Shown here one piece after another: positions 50,470 through 61,590 of a stretch of 64,000 nt of DNA. Source of the stretch: an uncultured Colwellia sp. Lineage in GTDB: Bacteria; Pseudomonadota; Gammaproteobacteria; Enterobacterales; Alteromonadaceae. Within the stretch, counting starts at the first letter, position 1, and every line of letters begins with the position of its first letter. The notes under the pieces were generated by a model. That model was not told where the DNA came from. It did no database searches and saw nothing but the letters and a program-made list of their open reading frames with translations. The stretch lies in the NCBI GenBank assembly GCA_913049915.1, contig CAJWZC010000007.1:1-64000 (forward strand), written 5' to 3'. A program made the position numbers and the translations under genes.

Positions 50470-51231
50470 ATGCAATTAGCGAAACATTTAGCCCAAGGAC
50501 GGCTAGTGTATTTAAGCCAACAACAAGATGCAATAACGGTCAGTGAAAATGATTATTATCGTTGGATGGTATTTAGTGAGGTAGTGCAAAGTGTGATGCA
50601 CAAACGTAAACCTTGGCAATTAACCTTACCCCATCAAATTGCGCTGCTATTGCCGTTACTGATTTTTAGACCAACGCGTATTATTGAATTAGGATTAGGC
50701 GGCGGAAACCTCACTCGATTTTTACAGCATTTATCAGCCGACATCATGTTAACGACCATTGACCACAGTCAGGAGGTTATCGATAGTTTTTCGCAATACT
50801 TCAATCCTGAAAAAGTTGATATGGATATAACCTGTGCTGATGGCATGACATGGTTAGCGCAACAAGATGCTAGCGATATTGATTGGATTATTTGTGATGT
50901 CTATCAGTCTCAAGAACTCGGTTTTGATTGCATAGTAAACCAGCTTGAAGTATTAACAAGTAGGTTAGATTCTCAGGCATGTTTATCAATTAACTTACCT
51001 GATATCAGTGATCACGACATTAATTTATGTTTAACAATATTACAGCAGTTACAACCAGAGCATCATATTACTTATTTCAATATTCCTAATTATCTTAATA
51101 TTGTTATTCATCTAACACCTAAAAATTGGCAACTGCATCGCTTAATAAAGCGAAATAAGCAGAGTTACCTATCTCAAGTTACTTTGCAGCGCTGGCGAAA
51201 ATTTTGGCCTCATGGTTTACAGCTTAATTAG
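50470..51231 (+). CDS. Spermidine-synthase-like SAM-binding protein
   Basis: A 253-residue Rossmann-fold protein with the SAM-site sequence RIIELGLGGGNLTRFL, the acidic TTIDHS and the core DWIICDVYQS. This resembles short spermidine-synthase-like methyltransferases, but the polyamine-site residues are not clear. The substrate is unknown. It shares a short promoter region with the divergent YiiD-like gene. Confidence 0.78.
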   Translation: MQLAKHLAQGRLVYLSQQQDAITVSENDYYRWMVFSEVVQSVMHKRKPWQLTLPHQIALLLPLLIFRPTRIIELGLGGGNLTRFLQHLSADIMLTTIDHSQEVIDSFSQYFNPEKVDMDITCADGMTWLAQQDASDIDWIICDVYQSQELGFDCIVNQLEVLTSRLDSQACLSINLPDISDHDINLCLTILQQLQPEHHITYFNIPNYLNIVIHLTPKNWQLHRLIKRNKQSYLSQVTLQRWRKFWPHGLQLN

Positions 51232-51293
51232 TCACTATAGCTATTAATTAAAAGACAGCACAATAAATCATCTCTACTGAATTTAAGGCAATA

Positions 51294-51318
51294 AAAAAGC
51301 ATGCCAAAGCATGCTTTT
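51294..51318. terminator. Bidirectional terminator, fusA2 side
   Basis: GCATGC and GCATGC pair around CAAA, extended by A and T runs on both sides. It lies 31 bases past the EF-G stop and 63 bases past the methyltransferase-like gene, so it can serve both. Confidence 0.88.
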
Positions 51319-51348
51319 ATCAAAAAATAATTAGAGACTAATTATTTT

Positions 51349-53454
51349 TTACTTTCTTGCAGCGTCTTTAGCTATTTTAGCCGCTTTAACTTCAGCAATA
51401 ACAACTTCAGTTACGTTATTAGGACAAGGCATGTAGTGAGAGAATTCCATAGAGAATTGACCACGGCCTGATGTCATTGTACGTAACGTTCCGATGTAAC
51501 CAAACATTTCTGAAAGAGGTACGTCAGCTTTAATACGAACACCAGAAACACCGGCTTCTTGACCTGCGATCATGCCACGACGACGATTTAAATCACCAAT
51601 AACATCACCAACGTGATCATCAGGCGTAAACACATCAACTTTCATGATAGGTTCAATTAACTGAGCACCAGCTTTTGGAATTGATTGACGGAAAGCACCA
51701 CGAGCAGCGAGTTCAAATGCAACAGCAGATGAATCGACAGCATGGAAACCACCATCATATAATTCAATTTCAACGTCAAGTACAGGGAAACCAGCAAGAA
51801 CACCGGTAGTCATCATGCCTTTGAAGCCTTTCTCGATTGCAGGGAAGAATTCTTTAGGAACATTACCACCGACAACAACAGAGCTGAATACAAAACCAGA
51901 ACCAGGTTCGCCGGGCTTGATACGGTAATCAATTTTACCAAACTGACCAGAACCACCAGATTGTTTCTTATGTGTGTAAGAATCTTCAATTGCAGTTGTG
52001 ATTGTTTCACGGTAAGCAACTTGTGGCTTACCAACTTCTAATTCAACACCGTAGGTACGTTTTAGAATATCTACTTTGATATCTAAGTGAAGTTCACCCA
52101 TACCAGATAAAATCGTTTCACCTGAATCTTGGTCAGTTTCAACTTTAAAAGTAGGGTCTTCTGCAACCATTTTACCGATAGCAATACCCATTTTCTCAGT
52201 TGAACCTTTATCTTTTGGTGTTACTGAAATTGAAATTACAGGCTTAGGGAATACCATAGCTTCTAGGATGATAGGGTCTTTAGGATCACATAATGTGTGA
52301 CCTGTCTGAACGTTACCTTTCATACCAACAATTGCGATGATATCACCAGCTTGTGCTGAAGTAAGTTCGTTACGGTCATCGGCTTGCATTTCACACATAC
52401 GGCCAACACGCTCAGTTTTACCTGTAGCAGCATTAAGGATTGTATCGCCTTTCTTCAATGTACCTGAATAGATACGTACGAAAGTTAATGTACCAAAACG
52501 GTCATCAGTGATTTTGAATGCTAACGCTTTGAATGTTGCATCTGCAGTAACGATTGCGTATTCACCATTCGGCTCACCTTCTTCATCAGTAAGTGGTTGT
52601 GGATTAACATCGGTAGGTGAAGGCAAGTAATCAACAACAGCATCAAGAATTAATTGAATACCTTTGTTTTTAAATGCAGATGCACCGTAAGTTGGGAAGA
52701 AAGTCATATCACGAGTACCAGTACGGATACACGCTTTAATTTGTTCTATCGTAGGAACCATTTCCCCTTCTAAGAACTCCATTAACATGTCTTCATCAAC
52801 TTCTAAAGCCGTTTCAATTAACTTCACACGATACTCAGCAGCTTGTTCTACCATGTCTGCTGGAATATCAGTGATTTCGAAGTTTTCTGGAAGACCAGAG
52901 TCATCCCAGATGTAAGCTTTCTCAGAAAGTAGGTCAACAACACCAACAAAATCATCTTCAGTACCAATAGGTAAGGTCATGATTAATGGGTTAGCACCTA
53001 AAACGTCTTTAACTTGCTTACAAACACGATAGAAATCAGCACCTAAACGGTCTAATTTGTTAACCATGATGATACGAGCAACTTTTGAGTCATTCGCATA
53101 ACGCCAGTTAGTTTCTGATTGTGGTTCAACACCACCAGAACCACAGAATACACCAACACCACCATCAAGAACTTTAAGTGAACGGTAAACTTCTACAGTG
53201 AAATCAACGTGACCAGGAGTATCGATAACGTTGAAACGGTGATCGTTCCAAAAACAGCTTACCGCAGCAGACTGGATGGTAATACCGCGCTCAGCTTCTT
53301 GTTCCATGAAGTCAGTCGTAGACTCGCCGTCATGTACTTCACCAGTTTTATGGATCTGACCGGTAAGTTTTAAGATACGTTCAGTTGTTGTGGTTTTACC
53401 AGCATCAACGTGAGCGAAGATACCAATGTTTCTGTATTTAGCTAAATCTGCCAT
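51349..53454 (-). CDS. fusA2: Elongation factor G, second type (EF-G2)
   Basis: A 701-residue translational GTPase with GTP-binding motifs [24 protein letters not shown] and NKLDR, and all later EF-G domains. The N-terminus [19 protein letters not shown] and the switch region [20 protein letters not shown] match the second EF-G class of Pseudomonas and marine gammaproteobacteria (canonical FusA has [20 protein letters not shown]). So this is probably a paralogue and the main fusA lies elsewhere. Its role may be in ribosome recycling or stress translation; this is inference. Confidence 0.9.
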   Translation of the reverse strand: MADLAKYRNIGIFAHVDAGKTTTTERILKLTGQIHKTGEVHDGESTTDFMEQEAERGITIQSAAVSCFWNDHRFNVIDTPGHVDFTVEVYRSLKVLDGGVGVFCGSGGVEPQSETNWRYANDSKVARIIMVNKLDRLGADFYRVCKQVKDVLGANPLIMTLPIGTEDDFVGVVDLLSEKAYIWDDSGLPENFEITDIPADMVEQAAEYRVKLIETALEVDEDMLMEFLEGEMVPTIEQIKACIRTGTRDMTFFPTYGASAFKNKGIQLILDAVVDYLPSPTDVNPQPLTDEEGEPNGEYAIVTADATFKALAFKITDDRFGTLTFVRIYSGTLKKGDTILNAATGKTERVGRMCEMQADDRNELTSAQAGDIIAIVGMKGNVQTGHTLCDPKDPIILEAMVFPKPVISISVTPKDKGSTEKMGIAIGKMVAEDPTFKVETDQDSGETILSGMGELHLDIKVDILKRTYGVELEVGKPQVAYRETITTAIEDSYTHKKQSGGSGQFGKIDYRIKPGEPGSGFVFSSVVVGGNVPKEFFPAIEKGFKGMMTTGVLAGFPVLDVEIELYDGGFHAVDSSAVAFELAARGAFRQSIPKAGAQLIEPIMKVDVFTPDDHVGDVIGDLNRRRGMIAGQEAGVSGVRIKADVPLSEMFGYIGTLRTMTSGRGQFSMEFSHYMPCPNNVTEVVIAEVKAAKIAKDAARK

Positions 53455-53740
53455 TCGAGTACTCTACTTAGTTTAAGGTCTATCCCGCTTTATCTTCTAA
53501 ATATTAGAAAGTATAAAAGCAGAATTGTTGAAAATTTGCGCGCGAGTATACCATTAACAAAAGCAAATCCATAGAAAATTGATAAATATTTTACTATATA
53601 GTGATATTTAATAGTCTCGAATTTATGCTAAAAATAGTACTATTTTAATGTTTTCCTCATTTAGTTCTGCTTATATATAGACAAAAAAATAAATTGAAAA
53701 AATAACGAGTAAAACACCTTAAACGGATCCTTTCTTTTAA

Positions 53741-54148
53741 CTAGCTAAAGTAATTATCAAATAGAATACCAGCCCAGGTAATCGCACAGAAACAAAGTGC
53801 TAAAAATACCGCAGCTGAACCAAGATCTTTCGCCCGACCCGATAATTCATGATGCTCTAGTCCTATACGATCTACCACGGCTTCTATTGCTGAGTTGATG
53901 ACTTCAACTAATAGCAATAATATTGAAGAGCCTATTAATAGTGCTAACTGTGTTCCGCTATTGGCAATAAATAAACTGATTGGTAATAAAAGCAGAGATA
54001 AGCATAACTCCTGCCTAAATGCTGATTCATGTATATAAGCAGCTTTTAAACCTAAAAAAGAACAGCGCATTGCTTTTAATATTCGAGTAAGGCCTGAACC
54101 GTTTGGCTTGCTGCTTGTTTCTACTTGTTCGAAATGATTTTTGTCCAT
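53741..54148 (-). CDS. dgkA: Diacylglycerol kinase (membrane)
   Basis: DgkA recycles diacylglycerol to phosphatidic acid in the inner membrane. The protein is about 135 residues from the ATG at 54148, with AAGAG eight bases upstream. The open frame runs 15 codons further without family support. Seen: KAMRCSFLGLKAAYIHESAF (amphipathic N-terminus), three membrane helices, and the catalytic VEVINSAIEAVVDRIG with SGRAKDLGSAAV. Confidence 0.93.
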   Translation of the reverse strand: MDKNHFEQVETSSKPNGSGLTRILKAMRCSFLGLKAAYIHESAFRQELCLSLLLLPISLFIANSGTQLALLIGSSILLLLVEVINSAIEAVVDRIGLEHHELSGRAKDLGSAAVFLALCFCAITWAGILFDNYFS

Positions 54149-54379
54149 ATTAAGATCTCTTTTATTAATCAAGATGCGTATTTCAGAGTTCATAAACTAC
54201 ATCACTTAATCGATGGCTATAAAGCTTTTGAAGAAATTGACTATCATACCGTTACAAAGTTATTAGTTGATCAGTTTAATCGTACCAGATTTTTTAATAA
54301 AATCGCTAATCTCATATTATTTGGTGAACGAACCACTAGAAATATTGTGTTATCGACTAAAGAGGCTTTATTAATATAA
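54137..54379 (+). pseudogene. Possible gene remnant next to dgkA
   Basis: An 80-codon open frame reading LHHLIDGYKAFEEIDYHTV and FNKIANLILFGERTTRNIVL, with protein-like composition. It overlaps the dgkA start on the other strand and has no start or ribosome site of quality, so it may be the 3' end of a lost gene. No family is recognised, and chance is possible. Confidence 0.25.
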
Positions 54380-54714
54380 ATCGCAACAGCTTACTGCCCT
54401 GATAAATAAAACAGATCAAACCTCGAAATAAAATATAATAATGGAAAATCCATAATTACCACTTATACCAATCAGATTACTGTTTTCCTCAGTAGACAAA
54501 TGAATAGATTATATTATTGTTATTAGAAACATAATATAATTTATTCTCATACAACTACAGTAATCAAGATGCATCTTAAGCATGTTTGAGTAATATCACT
54601 TAAGTTACGCATTTTAAAGTAGAGGTATTATTTCCCTGTAGATATATCGTTCTAATTAGAAACCCCCTTTAGTCTGCTATAAATGATTTAATCAATAATA
54701 AGTAACGAGAAAGC
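54380..54714. other. Gap upstream of the S10 promoter
   Basis: 335 AT-rich bases without a gene. ATACCAATCAGATTA near 54474 resembles ATACCAATATGATTA at 2419, which may mark the edge of the dispersed repeat family. Confidence 0.4.
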
Positions 54715-54742
54715 TTGCAGATAAGATACTTTATTGTATAAT
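54715..54742 (+). promoter_or_regulatory. Sigma-70 promoter of the S10 operon
   Basis: TTGCAG and a perfect TATAAT are separated by 16 bases, followed by the GC-rich discriminator ACGCGCTCGC, typical of stringently controlled ribosomal promoters. Transcription would begin near 54749 and leave a leader of about 205 bases. Confidence 0.8.
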
Positions 54743-54848
54743 ACGCGCTCGCATTCAGCCTAATCGAGTGTGGTTGCTTAAGACTTTTACCTAAGGTAAT
54801 CGCTTAGAGCACTAAATAAGTAAGAATTATTTTTTATTTATTTTACAG

Positions 54849-55267
<419 letters not shown>

Positions 55268-55280
55268 GGGGAGTTTTAAC

Positions 55281-55919
55281 ATGACTATAGGTCTAGTTGG
55301 ACGTAAAGTGGGTATGACTCGTGTCTTCACAGAAGATGGTGTTTCTACCCCTGTTACTGTTATTGAAGTTGAAGCAAACCGTGTTGCTCAAGTTAAAACA
55401 GTAGACAACGATGGTTATTCAGCACTACAAGTTACTACTGGTAAGCGTAAAGCAAGCCGTGTAACTAAACCAGCTGCTGGACATTTCGCAAAAGCAGGAA
55501 TCGAAGCAGGCCGTGGCTTGTGGGAATTCCGTTTAAACGAAAATGAAGGTAGTGACATCGAAGCTGGCAGTGAAATCACTGTTTCATTATTCAATGACAC
55601 TAAATTAGTAGACGTTACTGGTACATCGAAAGGTAAAGGCTTCCAAGGTGGTATTAAACGCTGGAACTTTACTATGCAACATGCAACGCATGGTGTTTCG
55701 TTATCACACAGATCTAACGGTTCGTTAGGTCAGTGTCAAACACCAGGTCGTGTATTTAAAGGCAAGAAAATGTCTGGTCATATGGGTTCTGTGCGTTGTA
55801 CTACACAAAACCTTGAATTGGTTCGTGTTGATGCTGAACGTAACTTGTTGCTTATTAAAGGCGCAGTTCCGGGTGCTATCAATGGCAACGTAATCATCAA
55901 ACCAGCTGTTAAAGCTTAG
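55281..55919 (+). CDS. rplC: 50S ribosomal protein L3
   Basis: A 212-residue protein starting [20 protein letters not shown], with [14 protein letters not shown] and [11 protein letters not shown]3 is an early assembly protein near the peptidyl-transferase centre; the Gln in the SLGQ loop region is the site methylated by PrmB in relatives. The frame opens 17 codons earlier inside rpsJ; ATG 55281 is chosen for the GGGGAG ribosome site and family N-terminus. Confidence 0.98.
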   Translation: MTIGLVGRKVGMTRVFTEDGVSTPVTVIEVEANRVAQVKTVDNDGYSALQVTTGKRKASRVTKPAAGHFAKAGIEAGRGLWEFRLNENEGSDIEAGSEITVSLFNDTKLVDVTGTSKGKGFQGGIKRWNFTMQHATHGVSLSHRSNGSLGQCQTPGRVFKGKKMSGHMGSVRCTTQNLELVRVDAERNLLLIKGAVPGAINGNVIIKPAVKA

Positions 55920-55935
55920 TCCAGGAGATTTTGTG

Positions 55936-56541
55936 ATGGAATTATCATTAAAAGACGCATCAGGTGCTCTTGAAGTATCTGAAGCAACTTTTGGACGTGA
56001 GTTTAACGAAGCGTTAGTACATCAAGTAGTAGTTGCATATGCAGCTGGCGCTCGTCAAGGTACTCGTGCTCAGAAAACTCGCTCAGAAGTTAGTGGCGGT
56101 GGTGCAAAACCATGGCGTCAAAAAGGTACTGGCCGTGCACGTGCCGGTACTACTCGTGGTCCAATTTGGCGTTCAGGTGGTGTTACATTTGCTGCTAAAC
56201 CTCAAGATCACAGTCAAAAAGTTAACCGTAAAATGTATCGTGGTGCTATCGCTAGCATCCTTTCTGAATTAGTTCGTCAAGAACGTTTAGTTGTAGTTAA
56301 CGAATTTTCGGTAGAAACGCCTAAAACTAAAGACTTAGTTGCTAAGTTAAAAGGTTTAGAGCTTAAAGACGTATTGATTGTAACGAAAGAAGTTGATGAG
56401 AACTTATTCTTATCAGCACGCAACTTGTATAAAGTTGATGTTCGTGACGTTGCAGCAATCGACCCTGTAAGCTTGGTTGGTTTCGAAAAGGTTTTAATCA
56501 CTGCAGATGCAATTAAAGAAATTGAGGGGATTTTAGCATGA
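55936..56541 (+). CDS. rplD: 50S ribosomal protein L4
   Basis: A 201-residue protein with the long loop [20 protein letters not shown] that reaches the exit tunnel, and [18 protein letters not shown]4 is the expected autogenous repressor of this operon. AGGAGA stands seven bases before ATG 55936; an in-frame GTG one codon earlier is less likely. Its end overlaps rplW by 4 bases. Confidence 0.97.
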   Translation: MELSLKDASGALEVSEATFGREFNEALVHQVVVAYAAGARQGTRAQKTRSEVSGGGAKPWRQKGTGRARAGTTRGPIWRSGGVTFAAKPQDHSQKVNRKMYRGAIASILSELVRQERLVVVNEFSVETPKTKDLVAKLKGLELKDVLIVTKEVDENLFLSARNLYKVDVRDVAAIDPVSLVGFEKVLITADAIKEIEGILA

Positions 56542-56840
56542 TAAACGAAGAACGTTTGTTGAAAGTGCTTTTAGCACCAAATATTTCTGAAAAAGCAACT
56601 ACTGCTGCTGAAGCAAACAACACTGTTGTTTTCAAAGTAGCTACAGATGCAACTAAAGCTGAAATTAAAGCGGCAGTTGAAAAACTTTTTGAAGTTACCG
56701 TTGAAGGTGTTAATACACTTAACGTTAAAGGTAAAGAGAAACGTACAGGTGCTCGTACTGGTCGTCGTAACGATTGGAAAAAAGCATATGTAACTCTTAG
56801 CGAAGGTAGTGAAATCGACTTCGTTGGCGCGGAATCATAA
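56538..56840 (+). CDS. rplW: 50S ribosomal protein L23
   Basis: A 100-residue protein: [15 protein letters not shown], then [21 protein letters not shown]23 sits at the tunnel exit and binds trigger factor and SRP. Start overlaps the rplD stop (ATGA), so translation is coupled. Confidence 0.97.
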   Translation: MINEERLLKVLLAPNISEKATTAAEANNTVVFKVATDATKAEIKAAVEKLFEVTVEGVNTLNVKGKEKRTGARTGRRNDWKKAYVTLSEGSEIDFVGAES

Positions 56841-56852
56841 GGAGCAGCTAAA

Positions 56853-57677
56853 ATGGCTATAGTAAAATGTAAACCTACTTCTCCGGGTCGTCGTCACCTA
56901 GTTAAAGTGGTAAACAAAGAACTTCATACAGGTAAGCCTTATGCACCACTATTAGACACTAAGTCTAAGTCTGGTGGTCGTAACAATAATGGTCGCATTA
57001 CGGTTCGTCACATTGGTGGTGGTCATAAGCAACATTATCGTATTATCGACTTTAAACGTCTAAAAGATGGCATTCCAGCCAAAGTTGAGCGTTTAGAATA
57101 TGATCCAAACCGTAGTGCTAACATCGCGTTAGTATTGTATGCCGATGGTGAACGTCGTTACATCTTAGCCCCTAAAGGCATATCTGCTGGCGATACAGTC
57201 CAGTCTGGTGTTGATGCTCCGATCAAACCTGGTAACACAATGCCACTGCGTAACATACCGTTAGGTAGTGTTATTCACGCAATCGAACTTAAGCCAGGCA
57301 AAGGTGCTCAAATAGCACGTGCAGCCGGTACTTACGCACAATTAGTTGCGAAAGATGGTGCTTACGTTACTTTACGTCTTCGCTCTGGCGAAATGCGTAA
57401 AGTTGAAACAGATTGTCGTGCAACTTTAGGTGAAATCGGCAATTCTGAACATATGCTTCGCTCGTTGGGTAAAGCTGGTGCTTCAAGATGGCGCGGTGTT
57501 CGCCCAACTGTTCGTGGTGTTGCCATGAACCCAGTTGATCACCCACATGGTGGTGGTGAAGGTAAGACATCTGGCGGTCGTCACCCGGTATCCCCTTGGG
57601 GTGTACCAACTAAGGGTTACAAGACTCGTTCGAACAAGCGTACTGATAAATTTATCGTTCGTCGTCGTACTAAGTAA
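56853..57677 (+). CDS. rplB: 50S ribosomal protein L2
   Basis: A 274-residue protein starting [20 protein letters not shown], with the conserved [17 protein letters not shown] containing the key His of the peptidyl-transferase region. It is followed by an 82-base gap with a hairpin, longer than other gaps in the operon. Confidence 0.98.
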   Translation: MAIVKCKPTSPGRRHLVKVVNKELHTGKPYAPLLDTKSKSGGRNNNGRITVRHIGGGHKQHYRIIDFKRLKDGIPAKVERLEYDPNRSANIALVLYADGERRYILAPKGISAGDTVQSGVDAPIKPGNTMPLRNIPLGSVIHAIELKPGKGAQIARAAGTYAQLVAKDGAYVTLRLRSGEMRKVETDCRATLGEIGNSEHMLRSLGKAGASRWRGVRPTVRGVAMNPVDHPHGGGEGKTSGGRHPVSPWGVPTKGYKTRSNKRTDKFIVRRRTK

Positions 57678-57708
57678 TTTAGTACATTTAATTAATATTC
57701 TGATTGCT

Positions 57709-57728
57709 GAACTTAGCTTGCTAAGTTC
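57709..57728 (+). promoter_or_regulatory. Hairpin between rplB and rpsS
   Basis: GAACTTAG and CTAAGTTC form a perfect 8-bp stem with a CTTG loop. There is no T-run, so it is not a terminator. It could be an RNA processing or stability element within the operon mRNA. Confidence 0.5.
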
Positions 57729-57759
57729 ACATGAAGAATTGAATATATAAGGATTCACC

Positions 57760-58035
57760 ATGCCACGTTCCCTCAAGAAAGGTCCATTTATTGACCTACA
57801 CTTGTTGACGAAGGTAGAGAAAGCGGTGGAAAGCGGGAATAAAAAGCCAATTAAAACTTGGTCCCGTCGTTCAATGATCATTCCTACAATGATCGGATTG
57901 ACCATCGCTGTCCATAATGGCCGTCAACACGTTCCTGTATTTGTTACCGAAGAAATGATCGGTCACAAATTAGGAGAATTTGCACCAACTCGTACTTATC
58001 GCGGTCATGTCGCTGATAAGAAAGCGAAGAAATAA
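57760..58035 (+). CDS. rpsS: 30S ribosomal protein S19
   Basis: A 91-residue protein starting [16 protein letters not shown], with [20 protein letters not shown] and [12 protein letters not shown]. It belongs to the 30S head. AAGGA precedes the start. Confidence 0.98.
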   Translation: MPRSLKKGPFIDLHLLTKVEKAVESGNKKPIKTWSRRSMIIPTMIGLTIAVHNGRQHVPVFVTEEMIGHKLGEFAPTRTYRGHVADKKAKK

Positions 58036-58046
58036 GGGGAAGTTAC

Positions 58047-58379
58047 ATGCAAGCTATTGCTATACATAAATTTGCCCGTGGTTCTGCTCAAAAAGCGCGT
58101 TTAGTTGCGGATCAAATCCGTGGCGTTAACGTAGAGAAAGCACTTGAAATTCTAACTTTTAGCAACAAAAAAGCTGCTGAATTAGTTAAAAAAGTACTTA
58201 ACTCTGCTATCGCAAATGCTGAGCATAACGAAGGTGCAGATATTGATGAATTATTCGTTAAAACAATTTTGATTGACGATGGTCCAACAATGAAACGTAT
58301 TATGCCACGTGCGAAAGGCCGAGCCGATCGCATCATCAAGCGCACTAGTCACATCACTGTGATCGTGTCTGATTCTTAG
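58047..58379 (+). CDS. rplV: 50S ribosomal protein L22
   Basis: A 110-residue protein with [14 protein letters not shown] at the N-terminus and the tunnel hairpin [20 protein letters not shown]. Changes in this loop give macrolide resistance in relatives; it looks wild type here. Confidence 0.97.
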   Translation: MQAIAIHKFARGSAQKARLVADQIRGVNVEKALEILTFSNKKAAELVKKVLNSAIANAEHNEGADIDELFVKTILIDDGPTMKRIMPRAKGRADRIIKRTSHITVIVSDS

Positions 58380-58391
58380 GAGTATATTAGT

Positions 58392-59087
58392 ATGGGTCAA
58401 AAAGTTCATCCTAACGGTATTCGCTTAGGTATCACGAAACCTTTCGCGTCTACTTGGTTTGCAAGCAATAAAGATTTTGCTAGCAATTTAGACGGCGACC
58501 ATAAGGTTCGCGAATTTTTAAAAGAAAAGCTTAAACGTGCATCACTTTCAAAAGTGGTAATCGAACGTCCAGCTAAATCTATCCGCGTAACAATTCACAC
58601 GGCTCGTCCAGGTGTTGTTATCGGTAAGAAAGGCGAAGATGTTGAGAAACTACGTTTAGCAGTTTCTAAAATTGCTGGTGTTCCTGCTCAAATCAACATA
58701 GCTGAAGTACGTAAGCCAGAAATGGATGCGCAGCTAGTTGCAGACAGCATTGCTAGTCAATTAGAACGTCGTGTTATGTTCCGTCGCGCTATGAAGCGTG
58801 CAGTTCAAAATGCAATGCGTTTAGGCGCCAAAGGCATCAAAGTACAAGTTAGTGGTCGTTTAGGCGGCGCTGATATCGCTCGTGCAGAATGGTATCGTGA
58901 AGGTCGTGTACCTTTACATACTCTACGTGCTGATATTGACTACGCAATTGCGCGTGGTAACACTACTTACGGTGTTATTGGTATCAAAGTTTGGATTTTC
59001 AAAGGTGAAGTAATTGGGAAAATGCCACTTAAGGCAGAAGAACCAGCGGCTAAACCTAAAAGAAAAACCAACCGCAAGCCTAAGTAG
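58392..59087 (+). CDS. rpsC: 30S ribosomal protein S3
   Basis: A 231-residue protein starting [18 protein letters not shown], with a KH domain ([17 protein letters not shown]) and [18 protein letters not shown]. It lies at the mRNA entry. The C-terminal tail is Lys-rich, as usual. Confidence 0.98.
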   Translation: MGQKVHPNGIRLGITKPFASTWFASNKDFASNLDGDHKVREFLKEKLKRASLSKVVIERPAKSIRVTIHTARPGVVIGKKGEDVEKLRLAVSKIAGVPAQINIAEVRKPEMDAQLVADSIASQLERRVMFRRAMKRAVQNAMRLGAKGIKVQVSGRLGGADIARAEWYREGRVPLHTLRADIDYAIARGNTTYGVIGIKVWIFKGEVIGKMPLKAEEPAAKPKRKTNRKPK

Positions 59088-59097
59088 GAGCTAAGTT

Positions 59098-59511
59098 ATG
59101 TTACAACCAAAACGTACTAAATTCCGTAAGCAATTTAAAATGCGCAACCGTGGTCTTGCACACGTCGGTAGTTCAGTTAGCTTCGGTACTTTCGGTTTGA
59201 AATCAATGGAACGTGGTCGTATGACTGCACGCCAAATTGAAGCCGCTCGTCGTGCCATGACTCGTCATGTGAAACGTCAAGGTAAAATCTGGATACGCGT
59301 ATTCCCTGATAAGCCAATTACTAAAAAACCTCTTGAGGTTCGTATGGGTAAAGGTAAGGGTTCAGTAGAATATTGGGTTTGCCAAATTCTTCCTGGCCGT
59401 GTTCTTTATGAAATGGAAGGTGTTTCTGAAGAGATCGCGCGTGAAGCTTTTGCTTTAGCCGCTTCTAAACTACCATTCAAAACTTCCTTCGTAACTAGGA
59501 CGGCATTGTAA
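59098..59511 (+). CDS. rplP: 50S ribosomal protein L16
   Basis: A 137-residue protein starting [19 protein letters not shown], with [17 protein letters not shown] and [13 protein letters not shown]. Stop and next start overlap (TAATG). Confidence 0.98.
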   Translation: MLQPKRTKFRKQFKMRNRGLAHVGSSVSFGTFGLKSMERGRMTARQIEAARRAMTRHVKRQGKIWIRVFPDKPITKKPLEVRMGKGKGSVEYWVCQILPGRVLYEMEGVSEEIAREAFALAASKLPFKTSFVTRTAL

Positions 59512-59702
59512 TGAAAGTTAGTGAACTTAAAGCAAAAAGCATTGAAGAGCTTAACGCTGAATTACTAGAACTTCTTCGCGAGCAGTTTAACTACCGCATG
59601 CAAGCAAGTACTGGTCAATTAGCACAAACTCATTTGCTAAGAATCGTACGTCGCAATATCGCACGTGTTAAGACTATCATAACTGAAAAGGCAGGTAAGT
59701 AA
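59511..59702 (+). CDS. rpmC: 50S ribosomal protein L29
   Basis: A 63-residue helical protein: [20 protein letters not shown], then [15 protein letters not shown]. It overlaps both neighbours by a single base, indicating coupled translation. Confidence 0.97.
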   Translation: MKVSELKAKSIEELNAELLELLREQFNYRMQASTGQLAQTHLLRIVRRNIARVKTIITEKAGK

Positions 59703-59953
59703 TGAGCGAAACTAAAATCCGCACACTACAAGGCGTCGTAATCAGTAACAAAATGGATAAGTCTATCGTTGTTTTGATTGAACGTCGTGTTAAACACCCT
59801 ATGTACGGTAAATACATGACGCGTTCAACTAAGTTGAAAGCACATGATGAAACTAACGTATGTAACGAAGGTGACTTAGTAACTATTACTGAAGTTGCGC
59901 CAATTTCTAAGTCTAAAAACTGGAAATTAGTTGACGTAATTACTAAAGCTTAA
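59702..59953 (+). CDS. rpsQ: 30S ribosomal protein S17
   Basis: An 83-residue protein: [20 protein letters not shown], then [20 protein letters not shown]. It is the last gene of the operon here; a strong terminator follows and the spc operon (rplN onward) is not next. Confidence 0.98.
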   Translation: MSETKIRTLQGVVISNKMDKSIVVLIERRVKHPMYGKYMTRSTKLKAHDETNVCNEGDLVTITEVAPISKSKNWKLVDVITKA

Positions 59954-59981
59954 TTTTTATAATTAAACTTAAATAGTTCGT

Positions 59982-60019
59982 AAAAAGACCTTAACATTTA
60001 TTTGTTAAGGTCTTTTTTT
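59982..60019 (+). terminator. Intrinsic terminator of the S10 operon
   Basis: AAAAAGACCTTAACA and TGTTAAGGTCTTTTT form a perfect 15-bp stem around TTTATT, followed by T. It is 28 bases past rpsQ, and being A/T-flanked it would work in both directions. Confidence 0.93.
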
Positions 60020-60168
60020 ATGTCCAGAATAAAGATTAGAGTCAGTAACTATGCTACCCAAGATGACTACAAGTAATAATGACAAACCAGTTGCTACCTT
60101 TCTAGCCTATTAAAATATCGAATAATAAAGTAAATCGCTTCTCTTTAGGTATTATCATAACTATTTTC
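60005..60168 (-). pseudogene. Left fragment of a gene beside IS256
   Basis: On the minus strand from the IS edge one frame reads IPKEKRFTLLFDILIG. A shifted frame then reads ARKVATGLSLLLVVILGSIV to a stop inside the S10 terminator. The hydrophobic, protein-like sequence fits an internal membrane segment of a transporter. It may be part of the same broken gene as the fragment at 61480-61590, with the middle deleted; this is inference. Confidence 0.35.
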
Positions 60169-61479
60169 GGGCCTGTAACTAATTTTGTGTAAGTACTTTT
60201 CTCCAGTTACCCTATTAGGGTCAAAGAAAGGTAAAACACATGAACCAGAACGAACTTGAAGCTTTTGCAAAAGAAGCAGCAAAAAATATCAAAACAGGCG
60301 CAGATTTAGATAAATTTAGAGCTATATTAACCAAGGTCACTGTTGAAGCAGCATTAAATACAGAGCTAGACGAACACCTTGGTTATGCTAAACATGAAAA
60401 GTCAGTCGCTCCCAATAACCGTAACGGCTCTAGCTCAAAGAAAGTTAGACCGAGGACGGAGAGTTTGAATTAATCACACCACGCGACCGCGATGGTAGTT
60501 TCGAGCCTCAACTTGTAAAGAAAAATCAAACTCGATTCACCTCAATGGACGATAAAATCCTATATCTGTACGGTAAAGGAATGACGACACGCGATATAGT
60601 CGATTCGTTTGATGAACTCTATGGTGCAGAAGTATCACCCACCTTAATTTCTCGTGTAACTAATGCTGTTATTGAAAAAGTTGATGAATGGCAAACAAGA
60701 CCGTTAGAGCCAGTTTATCCTATCGTTTATATGAATTGTATTCGCATAAAAATAAGAGAGGATAATAAGGTTATCAACAAGGCTGTTTATTTTGCGCTAG
60801 GGGTTGATATCAGTGGACACAAAGATTTGTTGGGTATGTGGTTCTCAGAAAACGAAGGGGCAAAGTTCTGGCTTAATGTACTCACTGAGCTCAAAATAGA
60901 GACGTTCAAGACATTCTCATTGCTTGTGTTGATGGTTTGAAAGGCTTTCCTGATACGATTAACACCGTCTTTGAAAATACAAACATACAATTATGCATCG
61001 TACATATGGTGAGAAATTCACTTAAATTTGTTCCATACAATGACTGTAAAGCGGTAACCAAAGACTTAAAGACAATTTACCAAGCCATCAATGAAGAACA
61101 AGCATTAAAGGCACTAGAGGCGTTTGCAAAGCGCTGGGATGATAAATATCCGAGTATCACAGCTTCCTGGCGTCGCCATTGGAATAACCTCAACACGATA
61201 TTTATCTATCCGAATGATATCCCTAAAGCCATTTACACAACGAACGCGATAGAGTCGCTAAACAGTGTGATCAGAAAGGCGGTTAAAAACAGGAAGGTAT
61301 TTCCGAACGATGATTCTGCTAAGAAAGTTATTTACTTAGCGATAAGTCAAGTATCGAAAAAATAGACGATGCCGATTAGAAACTGGAAATCGGCCTTGAA
61401 TCGTTTTATGATTGAATTCGAAGACCGTATTTCTGATTATATTTAAAATCGGTACTTACACAGATTTTGTTACAGGCTC
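60169..61479 (+). mobile_element. IS256-family insertion sequence, decayed
   Basis: Terminal inverted repeats: GGGCCTGTAACTAATTTTGT at the left and, on the other strand, GAGCCTGTAACAAAATCTGT at the right, both running into GTAAGTAC. The 1311-base length is normal for IS256 elements. Mismatches between the ends and the lack of a visible target duplication suggest an old copy. Confidence 0.9.
60240..61446 (+). pseudogene. Broken IS256-family transposase
   Basis: A Transposase_mut-type protein in three frames. A one-base loss near 60453 shifts before GEFELITPRDRDGSFEPQ, and a second one-base loss in an A-run near 60894 shifts before GLKGFPDTINT. TGG has become TAG at 61363 in SKKWTMPI. The first catalytic Asp region reads VYMNCIRIK where LDCIHVK is usual, so it is Asn. 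The second Asp (CVDGLKG) and the Glu (TTNAIESLN) are present. It cannot be active. Confidence 0.92.
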
Positions 61480-61590
61480 GTTTCTTTTGTTGTACTTTAA
61501 TTTTTTCTATATCAGATTTTTCTAAATTCGCACCAATAATAAACATTAATAAAAAACCAGCACTGGAATAGCTAATTCAATAAAATCCAT
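61480..61590 (-). pseudogene. 5' fragment of a possible bile acid:sodium symporter gene
   Basis: From ATG 61590 on the minus strand, with AAGG upstream, the frame reads MDFIELAIPVLVF. After a one-base loss in a T-run it continues LLMFIIGANLEKSDIEKIKV and QQKK up to the IS256 edge. This resembles the N-terminus of BASS-family symporters (a first membrane helix with an MFxIG turn followed by a DxxxI segment). The IS apparently landed in the gene after about codon 38. Confidence 0.5.

Noticed and set aside
60160-61490. Target-site duplication around the IS256
   Set aside because: The 8-9 bases on each side do not match, so no duplication can be claimed.
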